Source of the DNA: Streptomyces sp. cf386
GTDB taxonomy: Bacteria; Actinomycetota; Actinomycetes; Streptomycetales; Streptomycetaceae
Direction of reading: 5' to 3'
NCBI RefSeq assembly: GCF_900103585.1
Contig: NZ_FNHV01000001.1
Location: 1-64,000 of the forward strand
Length of the DNA stretch: 64,000 bases
Shown here: positions 23,651-32,544 of the stretch, piece after piece
Layout of the letters: the number at the start of each line of letters is the position of its first letter
Numbering within the stretch: position 1 is the stretch's first letter
Made by a program: the position numbers and the translations under genes
The notes under the pieces: model-generated
Database searches by the model: none
Told to the model about the DNA's origin: nothing
What the model saw: only the letters and a program-made list of their open reading frames with translations

Positions 23651-25759
23651 TCAGAAGTCGAGGGGGAAGCGGCGCGGCTTGGTGCCGGTGGCCCGGGCAT
23701 AGGCGTTGGCGACGGCGCCGGCCGCGGCCGGGACACCGAGTTCGCCGGCTCCGCCGGGGTCGCGCCGGGAGGGCATGATGTGCGCCTCGAAGTGCTGGGG
23801 GGCATGTCGCTGGCGGGCGTAGTGGAAGTCGGCGAAGCTGCTCTCGCGGACGGCGCCCTTGTCGATGTGCAGCCCGGCGCTCAGCACGGTGGAGATGCCG
23901 TCGACGGCGGTGCCCATCAGCTGGGCCTCCAGTCCGCGCGGGTTGACGGCCGTTCCGACGTCGGCGGCCATCACCACCTTGGTCACCCGGGGGTTCTTCG
24001 GATCCTCGGCGTCGATCTCGACCAGACAGGCCACACAGGAGCCGTACTCCTCGTGCACGGCGACGCCCTGGGCGTGACCCCGCGGCATGGTCCGACCCCA
24101 GTCCCCGGCCTTGGCGACCTTGTCCAGTACGGCCTTCACGGCCTTGCTCCGCAGTGTCGTACGGCGGAAGGCGACCGGATCCTTGCCGAGGCTGCGGGCG
24201 GCGTCGTCGACGACGATCTCCTCGGCGGTGCGCACCGTGCCGGAGTCCACCGAGCGCCAGGCGCCGAGCGGTATCGCCAGGTCGACCGAGCCCGAGTTCC
24301 CGGAGAGGCGCCCGAAGTTGTAGAGGCCGCTGTCGCTGGGGAGTGGAGCGGCGGCACGCACGCCGCCCTGAGCGGACATGCCCTGCTCGGAGGACTCGTT
24401 GACCGAGGCCGTCGCGTGGGCGAAGGCCACCACTCGGCCCTGGGCGTGGCTGGCCCGGATCCGGTGGTGGGAGGCCGGGCGCATACGGCCGTGCCGGATG
24501 TCGTCGGCCCGGCTCCACATCAGCTTCACCGGCCGGCGTGCCTTCTTGGAGATCAGCGCCGCCTCGATCGCGGCGTCGTAGTTCAGCCGGCGTCCGAACG
24601 ACCCACCGCCGCGCAGGACATGGACCCGGACCTTCGACACCGGCAGGCCGATCCTCGCGGCGATGTCCTCGCGCGCCGACTGCGGCGTCTGGGAGGAGAA
24701 CCAGATCTCGGCGCTCTGGGCGCGCACGTCCGCCACGGCGGTGAGCACCTCCATCGGCGCGTGACTGACGAAGGCGAACTCGAACTCGGCCTCCGTCTGC
24801 GCCGATCCGCGCGGCGGGCTCTCCAGCTTCGGCACGGCGGCACGCAGCCGGGCGCGGATCTCGGTGTCGGAGAGGTTCGCGAGAGGGCCCGGCGCCCACT
24901 TGATCCGGAGCGCGTCGCGGGCCTGGAAGGCGTGGTGGAAGGTCTCGGCGACCACGGCCACCCCGCCGTCGATCCGGACGACCGCGTGCACGCCGGGCAT
25001 GGCGCGGGCCGCCTTGGAGTCGACCGAGACGGCCTTCCCGCCGATCGTCGGCGGCCGGGCCACGACCGTCGGCTTCGCTCCGGCCACCGCGAGGTCTCCG
25101 GTGTACTTCGCCTTGCCGGTGACGATGTCACGGGCATCGATGCGGGTCGCGGGCCGGCCGATGACCCGGTGCTTGGACGCGGGCTTGGGGTCGGTCGACA
25201 CGGCCGGGCGTGTGATCCGGGCGGCGGCCCTGGTCAGCGATCCGAAGGTGGCCGAGCGCCCGTCCGGTCCGAAGACCATCGTGTCCCGGGTACGCAGGGT
25301 CCGCGCGGGGACGTGCCATTGGCGGGCCGCCGCGGTCACCAGCTTGGCGCGGGCGGTCGCGGCCAGGTGCCGGGCCGGCCCGTACAGCGAACTGACCGAG
25401 TTGGAGCCGCCGGTGAACTGGTTGCCCTTGCTGCGGGCGTCCGCGAGCGGGATGTCGACGTCGGCGAGCCGGGCATCCAGTTCCTCGGCGATCATCATCG
25501 CGACGGCGGTCGTGACGCCCTGGCCGACCTCGACGCGCGGCAGCCGTACGACGACCCTGTTGGCCGGGGTGACCTCCAGGACCAGCATCTCCTCGTCGGT
25601 GCCGGTGACCAGGACGTCGGAGGCTGCACGCCCGCCGGCCGCGGTTTCCTCGGCGCCCTGCGCGGTCGAGCCGTCGCAGCCGAGCGGTGCCGCGACGGTC
25701 AGGGTGGTCGCCGCCAGCGAGTACACCACGAACTGTCGACGGGACAACTGACTGGCCAA
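23651..25759 (-). CDS. Molybdopterin-binding subunit, IorB-like aldehyde/N-heterocycle oxidoreductase
   Basis: About 702 residues from a TTG at 25759, chosen because GAGGAG lies six bases before it and it places a Tat motif (SRRQF, residues 6-10) and hydrophobic core at the N-terminus. The molybdenum-cofactor domains follow: VEVGQGVTTAVAMMIAEEL, GGGSFGRRLNYDAAIEAALIS and the C-terminal GGAGELGVPA, whose Glu matches the catalytic residue of the family. The partner is the 2Fe-2S subunit downstream. Together they probably oxidise aldehydes or N-heterocycles in the periplasmic space. An upstream start would overlap the WD40 gene. Confidence 0.9.
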   Translation of the reverse strand: MASQLSRRQFVVYSLAATTLTVAAPLGCDGSTAQGAEETAAGGRAASDVLVTGTDEEMLVLEVTPANRVVVRLPRVEVGQGVTTAVAMMIAEELDARLADVDIPLADARSKGNQFTGGSNSVSSLYGPARHLAATARAKLVTAAARQWHVPARTLRTRDTMVFGPDGRSATFGSLTRAAARITRPAVSTDPKPASKHRVIGRPATRIDARDIVTGKAKYTGDLAVAGAKPTVVARPPTIGGKAVSVDSKAARAMPGVHAVVRIDGGVAVVAETFHHAFQARDALRIKWAPGPLANLSDTEIRARLRAAVPKLESPPRGSAQTEAEFEFAFVSHAPMEVLTAVADVRAQSAEIWFSSQTPQSAREDIAARIGLPVSKVRVHVLRGGGSFGRRLNYDAAIEAALISKKARRPVKLMWSRADDIRHGRMRPASHHRIRASHAQGRVVAFAHATASVNESSEQGMSAQGGVRAAAPLPSDSGLYNFGRLSGNSGSVDLAIPLGAWRSVDSGTVRTAEEIVVDDAARSLGKDPVAFRRTTLRSKAVKAVLDKVAKAGDWGRTMPRGHAQGVAVHEEYGSCVACLVEIDAEDPKNPRVTKVVMAADVGTAVNPRGLEAQLMGTAVDGISTVLSAGLHIDKGAVRESSFADFHYARQRHAPQHFEAHIMPSRRDPGGAGELGVPAAAGAVANAYARATGTKPRRFPLDF

Positions 25760-25880
25760 CAGACGCTCCTCTCCGAGAACCCGGGGTGGTTCGACCTGTA
25801 TGAGGGGCGAGTGCACGCCGGGGTTGCGCCGGTTGGCCGCTGCATCGATCTCCGGCCGAGTTGCGAGTGCCGGCCGACGG

Positions 25881-28766
25881 TCACGGGCGGGCGGTGCAGG
25901 GCGGGCGGTAGTCGAGGCCGGGGAAGTGGCGGGACCACTGGGCGCGGCTGATGGGGACACGGACGTGCGCGCAGGCGTGGGCGCGTGCCCTGGACAGGTC
26001 GGTGTTCCAGATCTCGACCGTGTGGTCGTAGGTCAGGGTGACGATCGTGCCGTGTGCCGAGAGAGGGAGTACCGTCCCGAGTCCTTGCGAGAGAGCGGTC
26101 AGCGAGGCCCGTTCGACGGGGCGCGACCGGTTGACTGCCGCCCAGAGGCGTACCGTCCCGTCCTCGCCGGCGGTGACCACCATGCGGCCATCGGGGGTGA
26201 ACTCCACTGAGGTGATCACGTCGGTATGGCCTTCGAGCCGGCCCAGCCGTCGGTGGTGGCGCGGGTCGGTCACGTCCCACAGGATCGCCGTGTGGTCGTC
26301 GCTGCCGGAGAGGAGGGTGCGGCCGTCCCGGCTGTAGGCGAGGGCGTCGACGAAGTTGTCGTGGCCCTTGAGAACGGCGATGGCATGCGCGCGGCGCGGG
26401 TCGGTCACGTCCCACAGGCGGACCGTGCGGTCGTCGGAGCCGGAGGCCAGCGTGGTGCCGTCGGGGCTGAAGGCGACCGGTTTGACGTTGAGGGAGTGGC
26501 CGATCAGTTTGTTCAGGAAGCGGGGGCCGGCCGGGTCGCTCACATTCCACAGGCGGATGGTGTCGTCGTAGCTGGCGGTGGCGACCGTATGGCCGTCCGG
26601 GCTCACGGCCAGCGAGAAGATGAGTTCGGTGTGGTGCGTGCGGGCCCTTGAAAGCAGGCGCGGGTTGTGGGGGTCGGTCACGTTCCAGAGCCGGATCTCG
26701 CCGTCCTGGCCTGCGGCGATCAGTGTGTTCCCGCGGGGGCTGAAGGCCAGCGTGAAGGCGCTGTCGATGTGGCCGGCGACGGTGCCCAGACGGACGGGGT
26801 GCTGGGGATCCGTCAGGTCCCACAGCCGGAGACCGCCGTCGTCGAGCGCCGTGGCCAGAGTACGGCCGTCGGAGGTGACGGCCACAGCGTGGACGAGCCT
26901 GTCCAGCGTGCGCGGCAGCATGCTGAGGAGGCCGTTGCGGGTGGCCTCGTTCGCTTCCAACCGGTGTGCGGCCAGCGCGAGCTGGGCGGCCAGCGAGCTG
27001 TCGCGGGTCCGCAGCGCAACCGAACTGTCGACGGCCCTGAGCGCGAGGGCGTGGTTGCGCTGTGCGGTGACGATCCGCTGGGAGCGCACGGCGAAGCCGG
27101 CAGCGGTCACGGCGCAGACGAGCAGGACGACGAGGGCGGCGACGAGCCGGCGCCGACGGCGGACCCGGTGGCGCGCGCGCAGAGCCTCCGCCCGCTCCGC
27201 CGATTCGCTCGCGTCGAGGAAGGCGCGTTCCCGGGCGGTCAGGGCCTCCTTCGGGAGGTCTTTCACGGCGGCCAGACGCACTCCGCGGTAGAGGGAGTCG
27301 GGATCGCGCTCCAGTGAGTTCCAGACGGCGGTGGCCTCGGTGAGAGCGCGGTGCAGGCGCAGTTGGTCCCGGTCCTCGCTCAACCAGCCGCCCAGGCGGG
27401 GCCAGCAGCGGATCAGGGCCTCGTGGGTGATCTCGACGTGATCCCGGTCGACGGTCAGCAGGCGTGCCCGGGTGGCCTGTTCGAAAACCAGCAGGGTGTC
27501 GGAGGTGTCGTCGAGTTCGTGGCGCGGTACGCGGCGTTTGGTGTCCTCGGTGCCCTCGCCCAGGGCGATGAGGCGCAGGAAGAGCCGTCGGGTGATCTTC
27601 TGCTGCATGTCGTTCAGGCCGGAGTGGAAGGCTTCGGCGGTCTGCGCGAGGGCGCCCTCGAAACCGCCTGCCGCCTGGAACGCGGCGAGGGTCAGGGCGT
27701 TGCCCCGTCGGCGGTGCCAGGTCTCCAGGAGCGCGTGGGAGAGCAGGGGCAGCGCCCCGGGCCGACCGTGGGCGTCGGCTGTGAGGGCGGCGAGGAGGGC
27801 GCCCTCGACGGTCAGCCCGGCGCGGGCGGCGGGCCGGACGATCGCCGCCCGTAGTTCGTCGGTGGTCATCGGGCCGACGGGGACATGGGCGTCGGCCAGG
27901 GCGTCGACGAGGGTGGGGAGCCGGGTGCAGTGCGTGTAGAAATCGGACCGTACGGCCAGGACGACGCGGCAGCGGCTGTCGGAGGTCTGCGCGGCGTGCA
28001 GGAGTGCGGCGACGAAGGCGTCGCGTTCCTCCGCACTGCGGCAGAGCGTGAACACTTCCTCGAACTGGTCCACGATGACGAGGAGTTCGTCGGGCGGATT
28101 CGGTGATCGGGCCAGGATCTGCCGCACCACACGGTGCAGAGCACGCGGCTCCGACGCGAGTTCGGCGTGCAGGGGCCCTGAAGTGATGTGCGCGCGGGCC
28201 GCCAGTTGGATCGCGCATTCCTCCAAGGGGCGCGGGCCGGGAGTGAGAACCAGGGCGGGTGTTCCGGAGAACTTGGGGAGCACTCCGGCGCGCAACACCG
28301 ATGACTTTCCTGATCCCGAAGCCCCGAACAGAACAAGGAATCTCTTTTTACTCAGGTGTTCGAACAGTTTGCTCGTGAGATTTTCGCGGCCGAAGAAACT
28401 GTCGGCGTCGGACTGCTGGAAAGAGGCCAGACCGACATAGGGCGCAGAGGCCGGGTCCCCGGCCCGATCCGGATCCGGATCCGGGCCGACGGTCCTGACC
28501 GTGCATGCGGCCGCCGTCCTGCGCCAGATCAGCTCCCATTCCCGCTCGTCACCGCCGCAGGCGCGGACGTAGGCGAGGGTGACGGCCAGCGTGGGCAGTT
28601 GACGCCCCGACGCGGCCCCGGAGAGCGTCGCGATCGAATAGTGCGCCCTTCGCGCGAGATCCCGGTAGGTGGGGCTGCCGGCCTGCTCCCGCACCTTTCG
28701 TAATCTTCCGGCGAATTCCAGCAGCGGCCCGCCGTCCGCTTCCAGCGGGCGCTCTCCACGTGGCAC
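25881..28766 (-). CDS. HTH - nSTAND1 NTPase - WD40 repeat protein
   Basis: 961 residues. Residues ~15-75 form an XRE-like HTH (LRKVREQAGSPTYRDLARRAHYS...). A STAND-type NTPase spans ~110-430, with Walker A FGASGSGKSSVLRAG and Walker B LLVIVDQFEEVF. A transmembrane helix follows near 545-570 (RRRRRLVAALVVLLVCAV). Six to seven WD40 repeats cover the C-terminal half (repeated DGRTLA / RLWDVTDP units). The GTG at 28766 has GGGGGAGG nine bases upstream; an ATG at 28790 would place that site within the gene. Such proteins are abundant in Streptomyces; roles in signalling or conflict are proposed but unproven. Confidence 0.9.
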   Translation of the reverse strand: MPRGERPLEADGGPLLEFAGRLRKVREQAGSPTYRDLARRAHYSIATLSGAASGRQLPTLAVTLAYVRACGGDEREWELIWRRTAAACTVRTVGPDPDPDRAGDPASAPYVGLASFQQSDADSFFGRENLTSKLFEHLSKKRFLVLFGASGSGKSSVLRAGVLPKFSGTPALVLTPGPRPLEECAIQLAARAHITSGPLHAELASEPRALHRVVRQILARSPNPPDELLVIVDQFEEVFTLCRSAEERDAFVAALLHAAQTSDSRCRVVLAVRSDFYTHCTRLPTLVDALADAHVPVGPMTTDELRAAIVRPAARAGLTVEGALLAALTADAHGRPGALPLLSHALLETWHRRRGNALTLAAFQAAGGFEGALAQTAEAFHSGLNDMQQKITRRLFLRLIALGEGTEDTKRRVPRHELDDTSDTLLVFEQATRARLLTVDRDHVEITHEALIRCWPRLGGWLSEDRDQLRLHRALTEATAVWNSLERDPDSLYRGVRLAAVKDLPKEALTARERAFLDASESAERAEALRARHRVRRRRRLVAALVVLLVCAVTAAGFAVRSQRIVTAQRNHALALRAVDSSVALRTRDSSLAAQLALAAHRLEANEATRNGLLSMLPRTLDRLVHAVAVTSDGRTLATALDDGGLRLWDLTDPQHPVRLGTVAGHIDSAFTLAFSPRGNTLIAAGQDGEIRLWNVTDPHNPRLLSRARTHHTELIFSLAVSPDGHTVATASYDDTIRLWNVSDPAGPRFLNKLIGHSLNVKPVAFSPDGTTLASGSDDRTVRLWDVTDPRRAHAIAVLKGHDNFVDALAYSRDGRTLLSGSDDHTAILWDVTDPRHHRRLGRLEGHTDVITSVEFTPDGRMVVTAGEDGTVRLWAAVNRSRPVERASLTALSQGLGTVLPLSAHGTIVTLTYDHTVEIWNTDLSRARAHACAHVRVPISRAQWSRHFPGLDYRPPCTARP

Positions 28767-28795
28767 CTGTACGTACCTCCCCCGAGTCATTCGGA

Positions 28796-28842
28796 TTGTT
28801 CACCATGCGTTTGTTCAGCGCCAGCGCGCCGATCGTGAACAA
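28796..28842. promoter_or_regulatory. Three TTGTTCA boxes in a divergent promoter
   Basis: TTGTTCAC at 28796-28803, TTGTTCAG at 28811-28818 (15 bases apart, same direction) and the inverse GTGAACAA at 28835-28842. They lie in the 160 bases between the nSTAND gene and the prenyltransferase gene. The arrangement of two direct and one inverted copy looks like a regulator binding array. Confidence 0.5.
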
Positions 28843-28926
28843 CCGGCACCGGGCTACAAACGGTTCACCGGGTCCCGCACCGAGGACCGGAAATCCGTCG
28901 CGAGAACTACCGAACGGGGAGCACGC

Positions 28927-30177
28927 ATGAACGCGTACACGCGACAGTGCGCCGGACCGCCGGGCGGGGCTGTGGGCACACCGCCCCCGGCCTTCGGCCT
29001 GCTGCCGTCAGCCACCGGGCCGGGCGCCGGGACCGCGGAGCATTCCGCGCCGGACCGGCTGGGCGAATTCATCGCCGGACAGCTGGGACGACTGTGCGAC
29101 CTGGTCGGGATCGACGCGCAGCGGCGCACCGCCCACCAGCGGGTGCTGTCCGATCTGTTGGGCCCGGCCGCCGCCCGGCCGCTGGCCGACCCTCCGCCCT
29201 CGCCGTCGTTCGTCTCCGACGATCACACGCCGGTGGAGTTCTCGCTGACGTTCCCGGCCGGCGGCGACCCCGTGCTGCGGGTGCTGGTCGACCCGGGTTG
29301 CGCCGCCCGGGCGATGCCGGACAACGCCCGCACGGCATGGGCGGCCGTGGGGCGTCTGGCGGCGCAATGGGGTTTTCGCCTCGACGAGTTGACGCGGGTG
29401 AGCGACCTCTTCCTCCCGCCGGTGCCGCACGGACCGCTGTCCCTGTGGAGCGCCCTGGAACTGCGGCCGAGCGGCCCGCCAGGGCTCAAGCTGTACCTGA
29501 ACGCGGGCTCGCGAGGCCCCGAGCGGGGCATGGAGACCGTCGACGAGGCCATGACCAGGCTCGGCCACGGGCAGGCGTTCGAGCCCCTGCGGTGCTACCT
29601 GAAGCCCCGCTTCCCCGAGCGGGCCACCTTCATGTTCTTCGCCCTGGACGTGGGCCCGTGGGCCGAGCCACGGGTGAAGGTCTACGTCGTCCACCACCAC
29701 GCCACGGCCGACGACGCGGCGGACGCGGCCCGCCTCGTGCCCGGGGCGTGTCCGGACCGCGTGGCGGAGCTGTGCCGCCGGATCGGCGGGGACGAGCCCT
29801 TCAGCCGGCTCCCGCTCATCTCCTGCTACTCGTTCACCGGCGCGGACGCCGACCGTCCCACCGGCCACAGCATCCATGTCCCCGTCCGTGCCTACGTCCG
29901 CGACGACCGGGCGGCACGCGACCACGCCGTGCGGCTCCTGCGGCAGTACGACGTCCGCAGCGCTCCGCTCGACCGCGCCCTCGCCGCGCTCACCGCCAGG
30001 CGCCTGAGTGCGGGCGTGGGCCTGATCTCGTATCTGAGCCTTGTCCAGGCGGGCGGGCAGGCACCGCGGATCACCGCCTACCTCTCCTCCGAGGCGTACC
30101 GCGTCCTCCCGCCACGGGAGGACGCCGGACCCGGAAGTCCGGCCGATGGCCGCCGCGCCGCAGACCGCACCAGCTGA
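28927..30177 (+). CDS. Aromatic (tryptophan/indole) prenyltransferase, DMATS type
   Basis: 416 residues, ABBA-fold DMATS family. Visible family elements are DHTPVEFSLTFP, where E104 corresponds by my reading to the catalytic-base glutamate of fungal DMATS enzymes, then LWSALELRPSGPPGLKLYLN (~178-197) with diphosphate-binding Lys, the Lys of RVKVYVVHHH, and SCYSFTGAD near the end. Bacterial members prenylate tryptophan C5, C6 or C7 with DMAPP, independent of an NDxxD motif. GGGGAG lies five bases before the ATG. It heads a cluster with tryptophanase, a methyltransferase and an FAD monooxygenase, which supports tryptophan or indole as the acceptor. Confidence 0.9.
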   Translation: MNAYTRQCAGPPGGAVGTPPPAFGLLPSATGPGAGTAEHSAPDRLGEFIAGQLGRLCDLVGIDAQRRTAHQRVLSDLLGPAAARPLADPPPSPSFVSDDHTPVEFSLTFPAGGDPVLRVLVDPGCAARAMPDNARTAWAAVGRLAAQWGFRLDELTRVSDLFLPPVPHGPLSLWSALELRPSGPPGLKLYLNAGSRGPERGMETVDEAMTRLGHGQAFEPLRCYLKPRFPERATFMFFALDVGPWAEPRVKVYVVHHHATADDAADAARLVPGACPDRVAELCRRIGGDEPFSRLPLISCYSFTGADADRPTGHSIHVPVRAYVRDDRAARDHAVRLLRQYDVRSAPLDRALAALTARRLSAGVGLISYLSLVQAGGQAPRITAYLSSEAYRVLPPREDAGPGSPADGRRAADRTS

Positions 30178-30252
30178 GCCCGCACCAGCCCGACCGAACC
30201 GTCGGCCGACGGGCGCCCTGAACATCCTCACCACCCTGAAGGGAAACCGACT

Positions 30253-31620
30253 GTGGAGCCGTACCGGATCAAGGTCGTCGAGCCGATCCCCGTCACCACC
30301 CGCGAGCAACGGCAGGCCGCCCTCGCCCGCGTCCACTACAACCTCTTCGACCTGCGGGCCGACGAGGTCACCGTCGACCTGCTCACCGACTCGGGGACCG
30401 GCGCCCTGTCCGCAGCCCAACTGGCCGCAGGGATGGCGGGCGACGAGTCGTACGCGGGGTCGCGCTCCTTCCACCGCTTCCACGACACCGTCCGGGAACT
30501 GACCGGCTACACGCACATCCTGCCGGTGCACCAAGGGCGGGCGGCCGAACGGCTGCTGGCCTCGACGCTGCTCGGCCCCGGCAAGATCTTCCTCAGCAAC
30601 ACGCACTTCGACACCCTGCGGGCCAACGTGGCGCTGCACGGGGGTGAGGCCTGGGACCTGCCCTGTCCCGAGGCCCGGGACCTGGACAGCACGGAGCCGT
30701 TCAAGGGGAACATCGACACCGCTCGTCTGAAGGCCGTTCTGGACGGGCCGGACGGCTCCCGCGTCGCCGCGGTGATCATGACGCTCACCAACAACGGTGG
30801 CGGCGGCCAGCCGGTGTCCATGGCCAACCTGACGCTGACCTCGTCGCTCTGCCGGGAGCGCGGCGTGCCCCTGCTCCTGGACGCGGCACGGTTCGCGGAG
30901 AACGCCTGGCTGGTCACGCAGCGGGAGGCCGCGTACCGCGACCACAGCCCGCGGCAGGTCGCCGAGGAGGCGTTCCGGCTCGCCGACGGCTGCGCGATGA
31001 GCGCGAAGAAGGACGGCATCGCCCACATCGGCGGCTTCCTGGGCCTGCACGACACCGACCTCGCTCGACGCTGCGAACTGCTGCTCATCGCCACCGAGGG
31101 CTTCCCCACCTACGGCGGACTGGCCGGACGCGACCTGGACATGGTCGCCCAGGGCCTGACCGAGGTCACCGATCCGGGGTATCTGCACGCGCGGGCCGAG
31201 GACACCGCGTACCTGGCGGAGCTGGTGCGCTCGGCCGGCGTCGACATCGTCGAGCCGCCGGGGCTGCACGCGCTCTACCTCAACGCGGGCCGTCTGCTGC
31301 CGCACATCCCGCCGCACCGATTTCCCGGCCAGGCGCTGGCCTGCCAGTTGTACCTGGAGGGCGGCATCCGCAGCGTGGAGCTCGGCTCCCTCTACCTGGG
31401 CACGGAGGACGAGCACGGCGCTCCGCTCACCAGCGCCCCGTACGAGCTGGTGCGCGTGGCGGTGCCGCGCAGGACGTACACCCGCGGGCACTGGGACCAC
31501 GTCGGGCGGGCGCTGGTCCGCACGGTGCGGGACGCCCACCTGATTCCCGGCATGCGCATCACCGAACAGCCCGCCTCGCTACGGCAGTTCCGGTCCAAGC
31601 TCGCCCCGGTCGCCCCGTAG
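30253..31620 (+). CDS. tnaA: Tryptophanase (PLP-dependent beta-eliminating lyase)
   Basis: 455 residues of the tryptophanase/tyrosine phenol-lyase family. Signatures: TDSGTGALSAAQLAAGMAGDESYAGSRSF (given as residues ~45-73), ILPVHQGRAAERLL, ITMTNN-like TLTNNGGGGQPVSM, LLDAARFAENA, and the Schiff-base lysine in MSAKKDGIAHIGG (Lys252/253). It releases indole, pyruvate and ammonia from tryptophan. Placed between a DMATS enzyme and a methyltransferase, it probably cleaves the side chain of a prenylated tryptophan to give a prenylindole; tyrosine phenol-lyase activity cannot be excluded. The start is a GTG, 75 bases after the prenyltransferase stop. Confidence 0.92.
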   Translation: MEPYRIKVVEPIPVTTREQRQAALARVHYNLFDLRADEVTVDLLTDSGTGALSAAQLAAGMAGDESYAGSRSFHRFHDTVRELTGYTHILPVHQGRAAERLLASTLLGPGKIFLSNTHFDTLRANVALHGGEAWDLPCPEARDLDSTEPFKGNIDTARLKAVLDGPDGSRVAAVIMTLTNNGGGGQPVSMANLTLTSSLCRERGVPLLLDAARFAENAWLVTQREAAYRDHSPRQVAEEAFRLADGCAMSAKKDGIAHIGGFLGLHDTDLARRCELLLIATEGFPTYGGLAGRDLDMVAQGLTEVTDPGYLHARAEDTAYLAELVRSAGVDIVEPPGLHALYLNAGRLLPHIPPHRFPGQALACQLYLEGGIRSVELGSLYLGTEDEHGAPLTSAPYELVRVAVPRRTYTRGHWDHVGRALVRTVRDAHLIPGMRITEQPASLRQFRSKLAPVAP

Positions 31621-31669
31621 GCACAGGCCCCTCGACCCGCACCGACACCCTGACGAAAGGAACTCCACC

Positions 31670-32515
31670 ATGGGACACGAGCAGCGCGTACGCGACTTCT
31701 ACGACTATGCCGGACCCGCCTACGAGGCGATCATGGACGACATCTGGCACCACGGCGACCCGGCGGCGGAGGCCCGCGGCCTGTCGCCGCAGCAGGCCGC
31801 CCGAGCACTGGCGGAACGGCTGGTCGGCCTGGCCGGGCTGCGACCGGGGGACCGGGCGCTCGACTTCGGCAGCGGAGTGGGCGGGGGCACCCTGCACATG
31901 GCCGCGTTCACGGGGGCGACCTTCGTCGGGCTGACCAACAACGAGTGGCTCTCCCAGCGGGCCCGCCGACTGGCCGAGGAGCGGGGGATGGCCGACCGGG
32001 TGCAGTTCCTCACGGTCGGTGACGAGGACTACACGACCCTGGCCGCCTGGCCCGACATGAGCTTCGACGCCATCACCTTCTACGAGTCCGTGTGCCATCT
32101 GCCGCGCAAGGAGCGGTTCTTCCGGTCGACCCACCGGCTGCTGAAACCCGGCGGGGCCCTCGTCGGCATCGACTGGCTGCAACGGCCGTTCGGCGCGCAT
32201 CAGACACCGGAGGAGATCGCGCACTTCACCGACCCGGTAAACGAGACGTTCTGCCTTGCCGCTCTCGGCACCCTGCACGCCTACGAAGCGATGCTGGAGG
32301 ACGCCGGGTACGTCGTCACCCTCGCCGAGGACCTCTTTCCAGGCATCCCGTGCTGGGGCAACACCCCGTCGGAGGATCGGCCGAAGTGGCTCGGCTACGA
32401 CGGCCCCGGCGGCGAGCAGATCCAGGCCGGCAAGCAGGCCCTCGACGCCGCACGCGGCGCCGGTGTCTTCACCGTCGGCGCCTTCGCCGCCGTCCGCCCC
32501 GCCCCGGCGCCCTGA
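31670..32515 (+). CDS. SAM-dependent methyltransferase, possibly prenyl-diphosphate C-methyltransferase type
   Basis: 281 residues, class I Rossmann methyltransferase: motif I ALDFGSGVGGG (~63-73), then FVGLTNNEWLSQRARRLAEE, FDAITFYESVCHLPRKERFFRSTHRLLKPGG, and a long C-terminal cap (EEIAHFTDPVNETFCLAALGTLHAYEAMLEDAGY). The latter resembles enzymes that methylate prenyl groups: GPP methyltransferase, IPP methyltransferase and TleD. That subfamily reading is by eye and by context. The N-terminus VRDFYDYAGPAYEAIMDDIWHHGD fits an acceptor lid. GAAAGGA lies eight bases before the ATG and it follows tnaA by 49 bases, so it is co-transcribed. An alternative is N- or C-methylation of the indole. Confidence 0.8.
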   Translation: MGHEQRVRDFYDYAGPAYEAIMDDIWHHGDPAAEARGLSPQQAARALAERLVGLAGLRPGDRALDFGSGVGGGTLHMAAFTGATFVGLTNNEWLSQRARRLAEERGMADRVQFLTVGDEDYTTLAAWPDMSFDAITFYESVCHLPRKERFFRSTHRLLKPGGALVGIDWLQRPFGAHQTPEEIAHFTDPVNETFCLAALGTLHAYEAMLEDAGYVVTLAEDLFPGIPCWGNTPSEDRPKWLGYDGPGGEQIQAGKQALDAARGAGVFTVGAFAAVRPAPAP

Positions 32516-32544
32516 CGGGCGTCGCCTCAGCCGCCTCAGTCGCC

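Noticed and set aside
23114..25951. A 945-codon open frame on the plus strand
   Set aside because: It is the reverse complement of the IorA/IorB genes, which carry clear cofactor motifs. No domain is visible in it.
29008..31539. An 843-codon open frame on the minus strand across DMATS and tryptophanase
   Set aside because: It is antisense to both genes, with no recognisable motif and low-complexity composition.
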